Under the pieces are notes generated by a model. The model did not search any database, was not told the origin of the DNA, and saw nothing but the letters and a program-made list of their open reading frames with translations. Shown piece by piece: positions 9,109 to 17,184 of a DNA stretch of 64,000 nucleotides (positions within the stretch are counted from its first letter, which is position 1; every line of letters starts with the position of its first letter). Source of the DNA: Methylobacterium sp. GXS13 (GTDB lineage Bacteria > Pseudomonadota > Alphaproteobacteria > Rhizobiales > Beijerinckiaceae); contig NZ_LKKO01000020.1 in the NCBI RefSeq assembly GCF_001455965.1, positions 45,337 to 109,336 on the forward strand. Direction: 5' to 3'. The position numbers and the translations under genes were made by a program.

Positions 9109-10479
9109 TTACGGGCTCCTGTACGCGCCGAAGGTCGGGGCCTCGCCGGGCGCGTAGGCGCGGCCGGCGAGGTCGCGGGTCGCGCCGAGCGGGATGCCGG
9201 CGCGGGCGGGGGGCTTGGTCAGCGCGAGGCCGTCCGCGAACGGAGCCGCGCGGTCGCGGAAGGCGGGGGTGCCGGCGAGATCGGGGCCCTGGCTGTTCAG
9301 CGGCAGGCTCGCTCCGTCGCTGGTGGCCGTGGCGGCCCAGCGATAGAGAGGGGCGCCGACGCTGCTGCCGATGAAGTTCGGCCCGATCGCGTTGCCGTTG
9401 TCGGCGGTGGTCGCCTCGACCGCGATGGCCGCGATGCCGGGCCTCGTGGCGAAGGCGATGTTGTTGAGCACCCGGTTGCCCGCGGTGCGATCGACCTTCT
9501 TGGTGTAGTCGGAGGCCAGCACGATCTCGCCGCGATAGACATGCTTGCCGCCGGAATCGCGCATGTTGCCGGTGACGGTGTTGTTGACCACCGTATTGGA
9601 GCCGGCGTCGAACAGGTTGATGCCGGAGCCGTCATTGTCGGTGGCGACGTTGAAAGCGACGGTGTTGCCGTCGCACCATTGGTCGATCTGGATGCCGTTG
9701 CCGTCCTGGCCGGTGGTTTCCTTCTGGCCGGTGACGATGTTGTACCGGATGGTGTTGCGGTCGCCGGCGTCCTGGCCGGCGTCCTTGGCGTAGACGTGGA
9801 TGCCGGAAGTGCCTGACATCCCGACGCCGTTGCCCGAGACCCGGTTGCCCTCGACCACGTAGCCGGAGCCGTTGATCTCCATCCCGTGGATGCCGTTGCC
9901 GGTCACGGTGTTGGCCAGGATGTAGCTCGGGTCCTCGGGGGGCACGTTGATCACGTCGACGGCGACGCCGTGGGTCTTGTTGTCGGCGAGCGTGTTGCCG
10001 GTGATGCGGTGGCCGGCCCCGGCGCCGTCCCCGATCCAGATGCCGAGGCCGGATTTCGACACGGTCGAGCCCGAGACGGTCACGTGGTGCGAGCCCCGGC
10101 GGATGATGAAGCCGGAATTGACCGCGCCCTGCACGGTCAGGCCGGTGACCGTGACGTAGGCGGCATTCTCGAACACCACCGAGTTCGACAGGACGGGCTT
10201 GGTCCCGGCCACCGCCGCCACGGTGACCCGCGCCGCGGCGCTGCCGCGGGACCCGATCAGAGCCACGTCGCCGTAGCTGCCGCCGCGGATCAGCACGCTC
10301 GATCCGGGGCCGAGGCTCGCGAACGGCACGTCGGCGAGACGCGCCACCGTGCGAAAACCGTCCATCGCGCCGCCCGCGGGATCGACTAGGATGTTCTGCT
10401 GCGACTGCGCATCGGCTGGGCCGCAGGCGGCGAGCGCCGGCAGGAGCAGGACTGCGAGGACGTGTCGGGCGTACAGCAT
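9109..10479 (-). CDS. Right-handed parallel beta-helix lipoprotein
   Basis: The protein has about 456 residues. It begins with a lipoprotein signal whose lipobox is L16-A17-A18-C19. Many short repeats rich in N, G and V follow (GNTLADNKTHGVAV, NTVTGNGIHGMEING), which is the coil pattern of parallel beta-helix proteins such as pectate lyases, NosD and alginate epimerases. The ATG at 10479 shares one base with the GT2 stop. In this locus it may trim or modify the exopolysaccharide in the periplasm, but no catalytic residues could be assigned. Confidence 0.82.
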   Translation of the reverse strand: MLYARHVLAVLLLPALAACGPADAQSQQNILVDPAGGAMDGFRTVARLADVPFASLGPGSSVLIRGGSYGDVALIGSRGSAAARVTVAAVAGTKPVLSNSVVFENAAYVTVTGLTVQGAVNSGFIIRRGSHHVTVSGSTVSKSGLGIWIGDGAGAGHRITGNTLADNKTHGVAVDVINVPPEDPSYILANTVTGNGIHGMEINGSGYVVEGNRVSGNGVGMSGTSGIHVYAKDAGQDAGDRNTIRYNIVTGQKETTGQDGNGIQIDQWCDGNTVAFNVATDNDGSGINLFDAGSNTVVNNTVTGNMRDSGGKHVYRGEIVLASDYTKKVDRTAGNRVLNNIAFATRPGIAAIAVEATTADNGNAIGPNFIGSSVGAPLYRWAATATSDGASLPLNSQGPDLAGTPAFRDRAAPFADGLALTKPPARAGIPLGATRDLAGRAYAPGEAPTFGAYRSP

Positions 10480-11420
10480 CACGCCGCCAGCGCCCGGGCG
10501 ATGGCGAGGCGCTTCTGGCGCTGGAACAGCCGCCGCCAGATCGTGCGGCCGGCTTCCGGGCTGACTCGCGTCAAGGCCCGCGCCGCCATCTGCCAGCCGG
10601 GCAGCAGGGCCGTCGGCATCGCCAGGTCGGCGACGCGGTGGCGTGGGGAGGCGGCCAGCGGCGGCGGGCCGACGAGCCCGAGCCGGGTGAGGTCGGCCGC
10701 GAGGTCCGGGCGTTTGCGGTACCACAGCACCAGGGCCGCGCCCTCGCGCTCGGCGATGCGCAGATAGGCCGCCTCATCGAGGAGGTGGTGGTGATAGGCC
10801 AACGCCTCCGGGGCGTAGAACAGGTGCATGCCGCGCCGGGCCAGCCGCTCGCCGAGTTCGATATCCTCGTGCCAGGTCAGCCGCGGGTCGAAGCCGCCGG
10901 CCTCCTCCAGCAGGCGCCGGTCGACGCTGACGTTGCAGGTCAAAAAGGCGTCCCAGCCGACCTCCACGCGGCCTTCGAGCGCGTCGTACGAGGCGTCGTG
11001 GTGTAGGGCCGAGAACGGCGAGAACGGCAGCGCCGGGTCGATGGTCATGCGTCCGAGGATCGCGGTCTCGCGCCCGCCCCGCCGCGCATGGGCGGCGACA
11101 TGCGCCGCGACGAGGCCGGGGGACGGGATGGTGTCGTCGTTGACGATAAGCAGCCGCTCGCCCCGTGCCGCCCCGATTGCGTGGTTGCGGGCGGCGTTGG
11201 CCCCTTTGTTCTCCTGGCGCAGATGCACGACCGGGACGCGGCCCGTGGTGACCGCACGGCTGATCACCGTGCCGGTGGAATCGGCCGAGCCGTCGTCGCA
11301 GACGACGATCTCGAACGGCACCTCGGTCGTCTGCCGATCGAAGGCCCGCAGGCAAAGGCGCAGTGTGTCGGCGCGGTTGTAGGTCGGGATGATGACCGAG
11401 AGCATGGGGACGTCGCTCAT
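10479..11420 (-). CDS. Glycosyltransferase family 2
   Basis: The 313-residue protein opens with LSVIIPTYNRADTLRLCL, the GT-A N-terminus of family 2. The metal-binding acidic motif is in LLIVNDDTIPSPG, and a later WHEDIELGERLARRG supplies the catalytic acidic residues. No membrane helix is obvious. The start at 11420 overlaps the flippase gene by four bases. It should build the oligosaccharide repeat with the other transferases of the locus; the donor sugar is unknown. Confidence 0.9.
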   Translation of the reverse strand: MSDVPMLSVIIPTYNRADTLRLCLRAFDRQTTEVPFEIVVCDDGSADSTGTVISRAVTTGRVPVVHLRQENKGANAARNHAIGAARGERLLIVNDDTIPSPGLVAAHVAAHARRGGRETAILGRMTIDPALPFSPFSALHHDASYDALEGRVEVGWDAFLTCNVSVDRRLLEEAGGFDPRLTWHEDIELGERLARRGMHLFYAPEALAYHHHLLDEAAYLRIAEREGAALVLWYRKRPDLAADLTRLGLVGPPPLAASPRHRVADLAMPTALLPGWQMAARALTRVSPEAGRTIWRRLFQRQKRLAIARALAA

Positions 11421-12898
11421 GACGAAGCTTCCGGGATCGAGAGGGGAAGGGAATCGGCGGGGGAGCGGCGGCGCAGGCACAGCCATGCGGCCACCGCGGC
11501 GGAAAGACCGGCTGCGGTCGGCACCGTGAAGGGCGCGAGCGCTGCCGAACCGGCGGCCCAGACCAGGGCGGTGACGAGGCCGGGGCCGAGCACAATCGGC
11601 ACGTCCGCGACGGTCAGAGGTGGCCCCACCTCCCGCCAGAAGGCGTGGGCGACAACCGCCAGCATCGCGACCTCGGCCAGAAGGGCGGCCCAAGCCGCGC
11701 CGAGCAGAGGATCCAGGGGGATCAGCACCGCGCAGGCCGCAAGGTTCGTGGCGCAGGCGGCCGCACTGCCACGTACCGCGAAGCCGGTCCGGCCGAGCGG
11801 AACAAGCCCCGCGAACAGCACGGTTGCGGTGATCAGCAGGGCGCTCATGGCGGCGGCGATCCGCAGGACCGGTGCGGCTGCGGCGAAATCCGGGCCGAAG
11901 ATCAAGCGCACCAGGGGATCAGCGACCGCACAGGCCGCCACGGTTCCAGCACCTGAGGCCGCCAGGACCGAGGTCAGCGCCGGGCGTACGCTGGCGCATA
12001 GCCGAGTGGTGCCGGATCGCGGCCGGCCTGTTTCGAGGGAGCCGACCGCCCGGCCGAACACCGGCACGAGCGGTGCGCACAGGGTGATCGCCACCGCGGC
12101 GCCGAGCTCGAAGAATCTGAACCCGGCGGTGAAATGACCAAGCTCGGTGGCGCCTGCCAGGGCTGCCAGCATGATCAGGCTGATGCGGCCGTTCAGCGAC
12201 CCCAAGGCGTTCGAGACCCCGACTCCGGCTGCCGCCCGTATCGCCGCCCAGCCATGCGCCAGGGAGGCAGGGCGCAGGGGTAAGAGCCGGGCGGCCAGGA
12301 CCAGACCAACCGCGCCGTAGACGACGCCCGCGGACACCGCGACAACGCTCAAGGCTGCCTCGGGAAGCTGCAACCAGAGCGCGAGCGCGGTGCCGCCGAC
12401 CAGGGTCGCGGCATTGGCCAGCGACGGCCAGACCGACCAGCCAGGTCGCCCGCAGACCTGAAACACGGAATCGAGGAAACGCGCGGCCGCGAGCGGCATG
12501 AGCGAGGCTGCGAGTGCCAGCGCGGGTCGGATTTCCTCGGGTAGGAACGGCAAGGTGCAGAGCAGCAGCAAGCCGGTGGTACCGCCGAGGAGCAGTCGGG
12601 CCGCGATCATGCGGCCGAATTCCGCAGCCCGCATCTCCGGCGCGCCAGCCCCCAGGCGCGCTCCGAAAGTCAGCGTCGTGCCGAAATCGGCGGCGATGAG
12701 CGCCACCGCGAGCACGGCCAGGGCGAGGCCGTAGCGGCCGAGGGCCGCCGGGCCCACGTCATGGCCGACCATCACAAAGGTGACGAAGCCAGCGGCCAAA
12801 TAAACACCGCGCCCGGCAGCCTGTCCGAGCAGATTCGCGCCGTACCGCATGCCGCCTGGGCGGCGATATCCACGCAATCGGTTTACCAAGCGGTACAT
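11417..12898 (-). CDS. Polysaccharide flippase (Wzx-like, MOP superfamily)
   Basis: The 493-residue protein is very hydrophobic, with about 12-14 predicted helices spread over its whole length. An N-terminal GANLLGQAAGRGVYLAAGF segment and the RxLG-type loop GPAALGRYGLALAVLAVALIA are typical of Wzx/RfbX carriers. It would flip lipid-linked repeat units across the inner membrane. ATG at 12898 is used; ATG at 12850 is possible. It heads a minus-strand run of four genes and is divergent from two acyltransferase genes. Confidence 0.85.
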   Translation of the reverse strand: MYRLVNRLRGYRRPGGMRYGANLLGQAAGRGVYLAAGFVTFVMVGHDVGPAALGRYGLALAVLAVALIAADFGTTLTFGARLGAGAPEMRAAEFGRMIAARLLLGGTTGLLLLCTLPFLPEEIRPALALAASLMPLAAARFLDSVFQVCGRPGWSVWPSLANAATLVGGTALALWLQLPEAALSVVAVSAGVVYGAVGLVLAARLLPLRPASLAHGWAAIRAAAGVGVSNALGSLNGRISLIMLAALAGATELGHFTAGFRFFELGAAVAITLCAPLVPVFGRAVGSLETGRPRSGTTRLCASVRPALTSVLAASGAGTVAACAVADPLVRLIFGPDFAAAAPVLRIAAAMSALLITATVLFAGLVPLGRTGFAVRGSAAACATNLAACAVLIPLDPLLGAAWAALLAEVAMLAVVAHAFWREVGPPLTVADVPIVLGPGLVTALVWAAGSAALAPFTVPTAAGLSAAVAAWLCLRRRSPADSLPLSIPEASS

Positions 12899-12962
12899 CT
12901 CTCGGTGAAGCCTTACTGAAAACCGCGACCTACGATTGCATCGTGGCAGGGTGCGTATGGCT

Positions 12963-12991
12963 TGCAACCGTATCTTCAATTTATGGTTGCA
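12963..12991. promoter_or_regulatory. Inverted repeat in the flippase/acyltransferase divergent region
   Basis: Arms TGCAACCGTA (12963-12972) and TATGGTTGCA (12982-12991) match at 9 of 10 positions around a 9-base spacer. They lie in the only AT-richer part of the divergent gap. This is the size and place expected for an operator, but no regulator can be named. Confidence 0.4.
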
Positions 12992-13026
12992 TAGACGTCG
13001 CGCTTCAGGAAAGCGGAGGACTGCGT

Positions 13027-13641
13027 ATGTCCGAGCCAGCCGAGACTGCCGCCGCCAGGGGGATCCACCTTGCGGGCGCAACGGAAACCGCCGGGGGACG
13101 ACGGCCGCGGTGGGCGCAGATGCGCGCGGCGCTCGCAGCCGACCGCGCCCACTGGCATCGCCGTGGCCACGGCTCGGCGCGTCTGCACCGGGGCTATCAC
13201 GCGGTCTGGCTCTATCGGCTATCGCGTTACAGCCACGAGCGTGGCTGGCGAATGGCGGCGTGGCTGCTGTGGCTCGTCAACGGCTGGTGGACCGGTTCCG
13301 ACATCCCCCCATCGAGCCGGATCGCCGGAGGGCTCTTCCTGCCGTACCCCTTCGGCGCCGTCATAGCGGGCGCTGTCGGACGCGATGCAGCCTTCGGCGT
13401 CCAGGCCTCGATTGGCGGACTGCTCAAGGAGCCCGATCAAGATATCGGCGGTGGCCCCGGCCTGCCGGCGTTGGGGGACGGCGTGGTGCTCGAAGCCGGC
13501 GCGATCGTGCTCGGCGCCGTGCGGATCGGCGATCGAGCCCGCCTCGGCCCCCGCACAACCATCCTCAAGGACGTCGAGCCGGACGAGACCGTGATGCCCC
13601 AGCCCTGGCGCGCCCTGCCGGGCCGCGGAGCCGCGGCATGA
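13027..13641 (+). CDS. Serine-acetyltransferase-like hexapeptide acyltransferase
   Basis: The 204-residue protein has a helical N-terminal half with the SAT-like HRGYHAVWLYRLSRY segment and a left-handed beta-helix C-terminal half, seen as hexad repeats in IAGGLFLPYPFGAVIAGAV and VVLEAGAIVLGAVRIGDRA. It probably O-acetylates a sugar or precursor of the exopolysaccharide. ATG at 13027 follows a strong GGAGGA site. It overlaps the next acyltransferase gene by four bases, and the pair forms a unit. Confidence 0.82.
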   Translation: MSEPAETAAARGIHLAGATETAGGRRPRWAQMRAALAADRAHWHRRGHGSARLHRGYHAVWLYRLSRYSHERGWRMAAWLLWLVNGWWTGSDIPPSSRIAGGLFLPYPFGAVIAGAVGRDAAFGVQASIGGLLKEPDQDIGGGPGLPALGDGVVLEAGAIVLGAVRIGDRARLGPRTTILKDVEPDETVMPQPWRALPGRGAAA

Positions 13642-14255
13642 CCGGCGGCGTCATCAGCCCCGATCCACGCGGGCCGACCGGTGATACGGCGCTGCTCCGC
13701 CTGCTCTCCGCCGATTTCGCCCGCGTCCTGCGCCAGACCACGGGCGGCAAGCCAACCTCCCGGCTGCGCCGCCTGATGCACCTGACGCTGCCGGCCATGC
13801 AGGTCTCGATCTTCCATCGGACAGCCCATCTGCTGCACGGACGCGGCTGGCGGCGCAGCGCGGCGTTCGTCTCGAACCTGTCGTTGCGTTTGACTGGCGC
13901 GAGCCTGCATCCCGGCTCGCCGATCGGCCCTGGCCTGTTCGTGCCCCACCCGGCACGGGTCGTGTTTTGCGGCCGCGCGGGGACTGATCTCGTACTGCTG
14001 CCCGGGACGCTGGTCGGTCCGCGGGATTGGGTCTCTCCTGGTGCACCGTTCCCCGGCGATGCGCCGTGCCTTGGCGATGGCGTGGTCGTCGGCGCCCACG
14101 CGGCCGTCCAGGGCGCCGTCACGGTCGGATCCGGGGCGACGATCGGAATCGGTGTCTGCACGCTGCGGGACGTGCCTGCCGGCACCGTGACGATGATCGC
14201 CCAGCGGCAGATCCGCAGCCGCCCCGAGACTTCGGGGGCCGGCGATGCAGTCTAG
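13638..14255 (+). CDS. Second hexapeptide acyltransferase (SAT-like)
   Basis: The 205-residue protein shares its layout with the upstream gene: a helical N-terminus with the MQVSIFHRTAHLLHGRGW segment and a C-terminal hexapeptide-repeat domain around PCLGDGVVVGAHAAVQGAVTVGSGA. The two are probably old duplicates or partners. It starts with ATGA overlapping the upstream stop. It likely transfers an acetyl group during exopolysaccharide synthesis. It ends 28 bases before a convergent glycosyltransferase gene. Confidence 0.78.
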   Translation: MTGGVISPDPRGPTGDTALLRLLSADFARVLRQTTGGKPTSRLRRLMHLTLPAMQVSIFHRTAHLLHGRGWRRSAAFVSNLSLRLTGASLHPGSPIGPGLFVPHPARVVFCGRAGTDLVLLPGTLVGPRDWVSPGAPFPGDAPCLGDGVVVGAHAAVQGAVTVGSGATIGIGVCTLRDVPAGTVTMIAQRQIRSRPETSGAGDAV

Positions 14256-14283
14256 CCGGGTGCCCGAGCGGTCCGACCCCGGC

Positions 14284-15477
14284 TCAGGCCGGCCCGTGCT
14301 CGTGCCGGCGAAGCGCTTCCGGGCCTGGGCGGGCGGTACGCCTGGACGGGAGCTGGCGCCGGAGCACGCCCTCGTAGGCGTCGAAAATGCCTTGCCAGCC
14401 GAAGGCGTCGGCGTGCCGGCCGCGGGAGGCCGCCGACAGGGCGTCGAGCCGGCTCGGTGCGGCGCGCACGAGGTTGAGGATGCCCCGGCGCAGCTCGGTC
14501 TCGTCGCCGAAATACACCGCTCCGTCGCCCGCGACCCAGCGATTGAACGGATTGTCGTGGGCCAGGATCGGCGAGCCGGCCCCCAAAGCCTCCACAAGGG
14601 ACGGGTTCGTTCCGCCGACCGTGTGGCCATGAATGTGGAAGCGGGCGTGCAGCCGAAGGGCCGCGACGCGCTCGGATTCGTAGATCGCGCCGGCAAAAAT
14701 CACGTCGGGGCCGCCCGCGGCCTTCACGGCACGATGGTAGGGATCGGACTCCATCAGCTTGCCGAGAACGACCAGGGGCAGGCCTGGGCGGATCTCGCTC
14801 CACGCACGCACGATCTGGAGCACGAGGTTCTCTGGCACCACGCGGGCGATCAGCAGCCCGTAATCGCGGGGGCGCACTTTAAAGTCCGCCAGCGGGGCAG
14901 TCGGCGCCTCCAGCACCGGGTCGGCGCCGTACGCGATGGTGGTGATCCGCTTTTCTGCGGTGTTGCGGGCCAAGTGCCGGGCGATCTCCGGATGGTCGGC
15001 GACCAGATGCGTGGAGAACAGGCTGCCGAGGCGCTCGTTCAGCCAGAACCACGCCTTGGCCGGCTTCGACCAGCGGTCGCGCTTCCACTCGATCCCGTCC
15101 ATGTTCATCACGCTGCGCTTGCCCGTGAGCCGATACAGGATCGAGAACGCAGCGGTGTTGTAGCCCAGGACCAGCGGCAGGGCCGGCCGGAATGCCGCCT
15201 GCAGCGTGCATTTGAAGTCGAACACGATGGTCGCGAAGGCGCCGTCGCCCCGGACCGCCACCGGGATCAGCGCGATGCCGCGCCAGATGCTCGGCAGCGT
15301 CGGCTTGGTGACCTGACAATAGACTTCGACCCGCCAGCCGCGCTCGACGAGCTCCAGCGCGAGACGCTCGGCCAGGGTCTCGAAGCCTCCATGCGCGGCC
15401 GGCACCCCGCGGGTGCCGAGGATCGCCACGGCCGGACGCCTGTCCGGCTCGCCCCCCTTCACCACCACCGTGCGCAT
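14284..15477 (-). CDS. Glycosyltransferase (DUF1972 plus GT4 domains, rhamnosyltransferase-like)
   Basis: The N-terminal domain has ILGTRGVPAAHGGFETLAERL, the hallmark of DUF1972 rhamnosyl- and glucosyltransferases. The C-terminal GT4 part includes the HGHTVGGTNPSLVEALGAG segment with its EX7E-like acidic residues. Its length of 397 residues is normal for the group. It has its own transcription unit and is divergent from a methyltransferase gene only 24 bases away, so the two promoters must overlap each other's coding region or leader. Confidence 0.87.
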   Translation of the reverse strand: MRTVVVKGGEPDRRPAVAILGTRGVPAAHGGFETLAERLALELVERGWRVEVYCQVTKPTLPSIWRGIALIPVAVRGDGAFATIVFDFKCTLQAAFRPALPLVLGYNTAAFSILYRLTGKRSVMNMDGIEWKRDRWSKPAKAWFWLNERLGSLFSTHLVADHPEIARHLARNTAEKRITTIAYGADPVLEAPTAPLADFKVRPRDYGLLIARVVPENLVLQIVRAWSEIRPGLPLVVLGKLMESDPYHRAVKAAGGPDVIFAGAIYESERVAALRLHARFHIHGHTVGGTNPSLVEALGAGSPILAHDNPFNRWVAGDGAVYFGDETELRRGILNLVRAAPSRLDALSAASRGRHADAFGWQGIFDAYEGVLRRQLPSRRTARPGPEALRRHEHGPA

Positions 15478-15501
15478 CGCGCCGCCAGAGGAGCCTAACA
15501 G

Positions 15502-16239
15502 ATGGTCACCGTCGAACAGCGCCTGTTCCGGGAGATGGGCGCCGGGGGTTATTCCCGGCAGGACCACCGGATGGAGTACATCGTCCGCGTCAACGCGCTG
15601 CTCCGGCCGGACATGCGGGTGATGGAGTTCGGGGCCGGACGCGGCAAGTGGACCGATGACCCGGTTCCACTGCGCCGGCACCTCGGCGACTTCCGCGGAC
15701 GTTGCGCTCACGTCATGGCTTGCGACGTGGATGAGGCGGTTCTCGAGAACAAGTCCGCCGACGAGGTCCGGCTCATCGGACACGATGGGATCCTGCCGTT
15801 CCCGGACGGAAGCTTCGACCTGATCTCGGCGTTCTCGGTCCTCGAACATATCGAGCATCCCGAGGTCACCGCAGCCGAGCTCGGCCGAGTCCTCGCCCCG
15901 GGGGGCTGGCTCTGCGCCTGGACGCCCAACCGCTGGGGTTATGTCGGAGTCGGCGCGCGGTTGATCCCGAAGCGGCTGCACGCCCAGGTCTTGCGCTGGG
16001 TCGAGCCGCGGCGGGTCGAGATCGACTCGTTCGTGCCGCTCTACACGATGAACACGGAGGCGGCGCGGCAGCGGCTTTTCCCAACTGATCGGTTCGAGCA
16101 CTTCACCTACAGTTTTGACGGGCAGCCGTTCTATCATGGCGAGAACATCGTCCTGGGCAAGTTCTGGGAGCTGCTGTTCCGGCTCACGCCGGGTCCGTTA
16201 AAGGGCTATCACATGGTCTTCATTCGCAAGCGGCCTTGA
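15502..16239 (+). CDS. SAM-dependent methyltransferase (class I)
   Basis: The 245-residue protein has the SAM-binding motif VMEFGAGRGKW near residue 37, a MACDVDEAVL acidic loop, and the post-I motif ILPFPDGSFDLISAFSVLEHI typical of Methyltransf_11. In this position it may methylate a sugar of the polysaccharide. Its gene is divergent from the DUF1972 transferase and converges on a GT2 gene 12 bases away. Confidence 0.85.
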   Translation: MVTVEQRLFREMGAGGYSRQDHRMEYIVRVNALLRPDMRVMEFGAGRGKWTDDPVPLRRHLGDFRGRCAHVMACDVDEAVLENKSADEVRLIGHDGILPFPDGSFDLISAFSVLEHIEHPEVTAAELGRVLAPGGWLCAWTPNRWGYVGVGARLIPKRLHAQVLRWVEPRRVEIDSFVPLYTMNTEAARQRLFPTDRFEHFTYSFDGQPFYHGENIVLGKFWELLFRLTPGPLKGYHMVFIRKRP

Positions 16240-16251
16240 GGATTGAGCCCA

Positions 16252-17184
16252 TCAGCTTCGACGAGTGCGCAGGTGGGCGGAGAACCTGCGCATGTCCTCG
16301 GCTTTGTGGGCGAGGTCCGGCCGGTGCTTCAGCCGGCCGGCGAACCCATAGGCCAGCGCCCGCAGGGTGAAGCCGAGCCGGAGTGGCCCTGAGAAGAACG
16401 CCGGCGAGGACAGGAACCGGCCGGCATTGCGCAGGCGGTAGATCTCCGCCAACCCGTCGAGCCAGCGGGCTGAGCGCGCGCCGGACGAGCCGCCCTGGAG
16501 ATGGACGACCGCGATCGCCGGCAGGTAGGCGACCCGCCATCCGGCATCACGCAGGCGGCAGCCCCAATCCACGTCCTCGCCGTAGAGAAACATCGGGCTT
16601 TCGAGCCCGCCGATCGTCTCGATCGCGGCACGGCGCATCATGAGAAACGCGCCGCAGACCCAGTCCACGTCCACGGCCGCGCGTCCCCTGGCTTGGCGAC
16701 TCGCAAGGTAGAGACCGCGCAGGCCGAAGCGTCCAGACAACCCCGCGGCGTGGACCAGGGTCGAGAGCGGGCGCGGCTCATAGCCGGCATCGCCGACCTG
16801 ATGGCGGCCGTCCGGGAAGATCAGGCGTGGGCCGAGGGCGCCGACATCCGGATGCGCATCGAGATGGGCGAGGGCGGCGGCGAGCACTTCCGGATCGCGC
16901 AGGAACGCGTCGGGATTGAGCAACAAAATCGTATCGTACTGCGCCGCCTTCAGGCCGACGGCATTGCCGCCTGCGAAACCATGGTTGGTCTGCTCCGCCA
17001 TCAGCTTCACCCACGGGAAGCCGTAGGCAATCCGCTCCGGCGTCCCATCGGACGAGGCGTTGTCGACGAGGATCACCTCGTAGGGGCGATTGATCCGGCT
17101 GGTCGCCAGGAGCTGCAGGCAGGTCTCGATATCGGCACCGGCATTGTAAGTGACGATCAGGACGCTGAGGCCGATCCCGTTCAT
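16252..17184 (-). CDS. Glycosyltransferase family 2 (rhamnosyltransferase-like)
   Basis: The 310-residue protein starts with LSVLIVTYNAGADIETCLQLL. It has the donor-binding ILLLNPDAFLRDP motif and the acidic GEDVDWGCRLRDAGW segment that typify WcaA/rhamnosyltransferase-like GT2 enzymes. It is the last gene of the export run and overlaps the ligase/polymerase gene by four bases. Its acceptor and sugar are unknown. Confidence 0.9.
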   Translation of the reverse strand: MNGIGLSVLIVTYNAGADIETCLQLLATSRINRPYEVILVDNASSDGTPERIAYGFPWVKLMAEQTNHGFAGGNAVGLKAAQYDTILLLNPDAFLRDPEVLAAALAHLDAHPDVGALGPRLIFPDGRHQVGDAGYEPRPLSTLVHAAGLSGRFGLRGLYLASRQARGRAAVDVDWVCGAFLMMRRAAIETIGGLESPMFLYGEDVDWGCRLRDAGWRVAYLPAIAVVHLQGGSSGARSARWLDGLAEIYRLRNAGRFLSSPAFFSGPLRLGFTLRALAYGFAGRLKHRPDLAHKAEDMRRFSAHLRTRRS

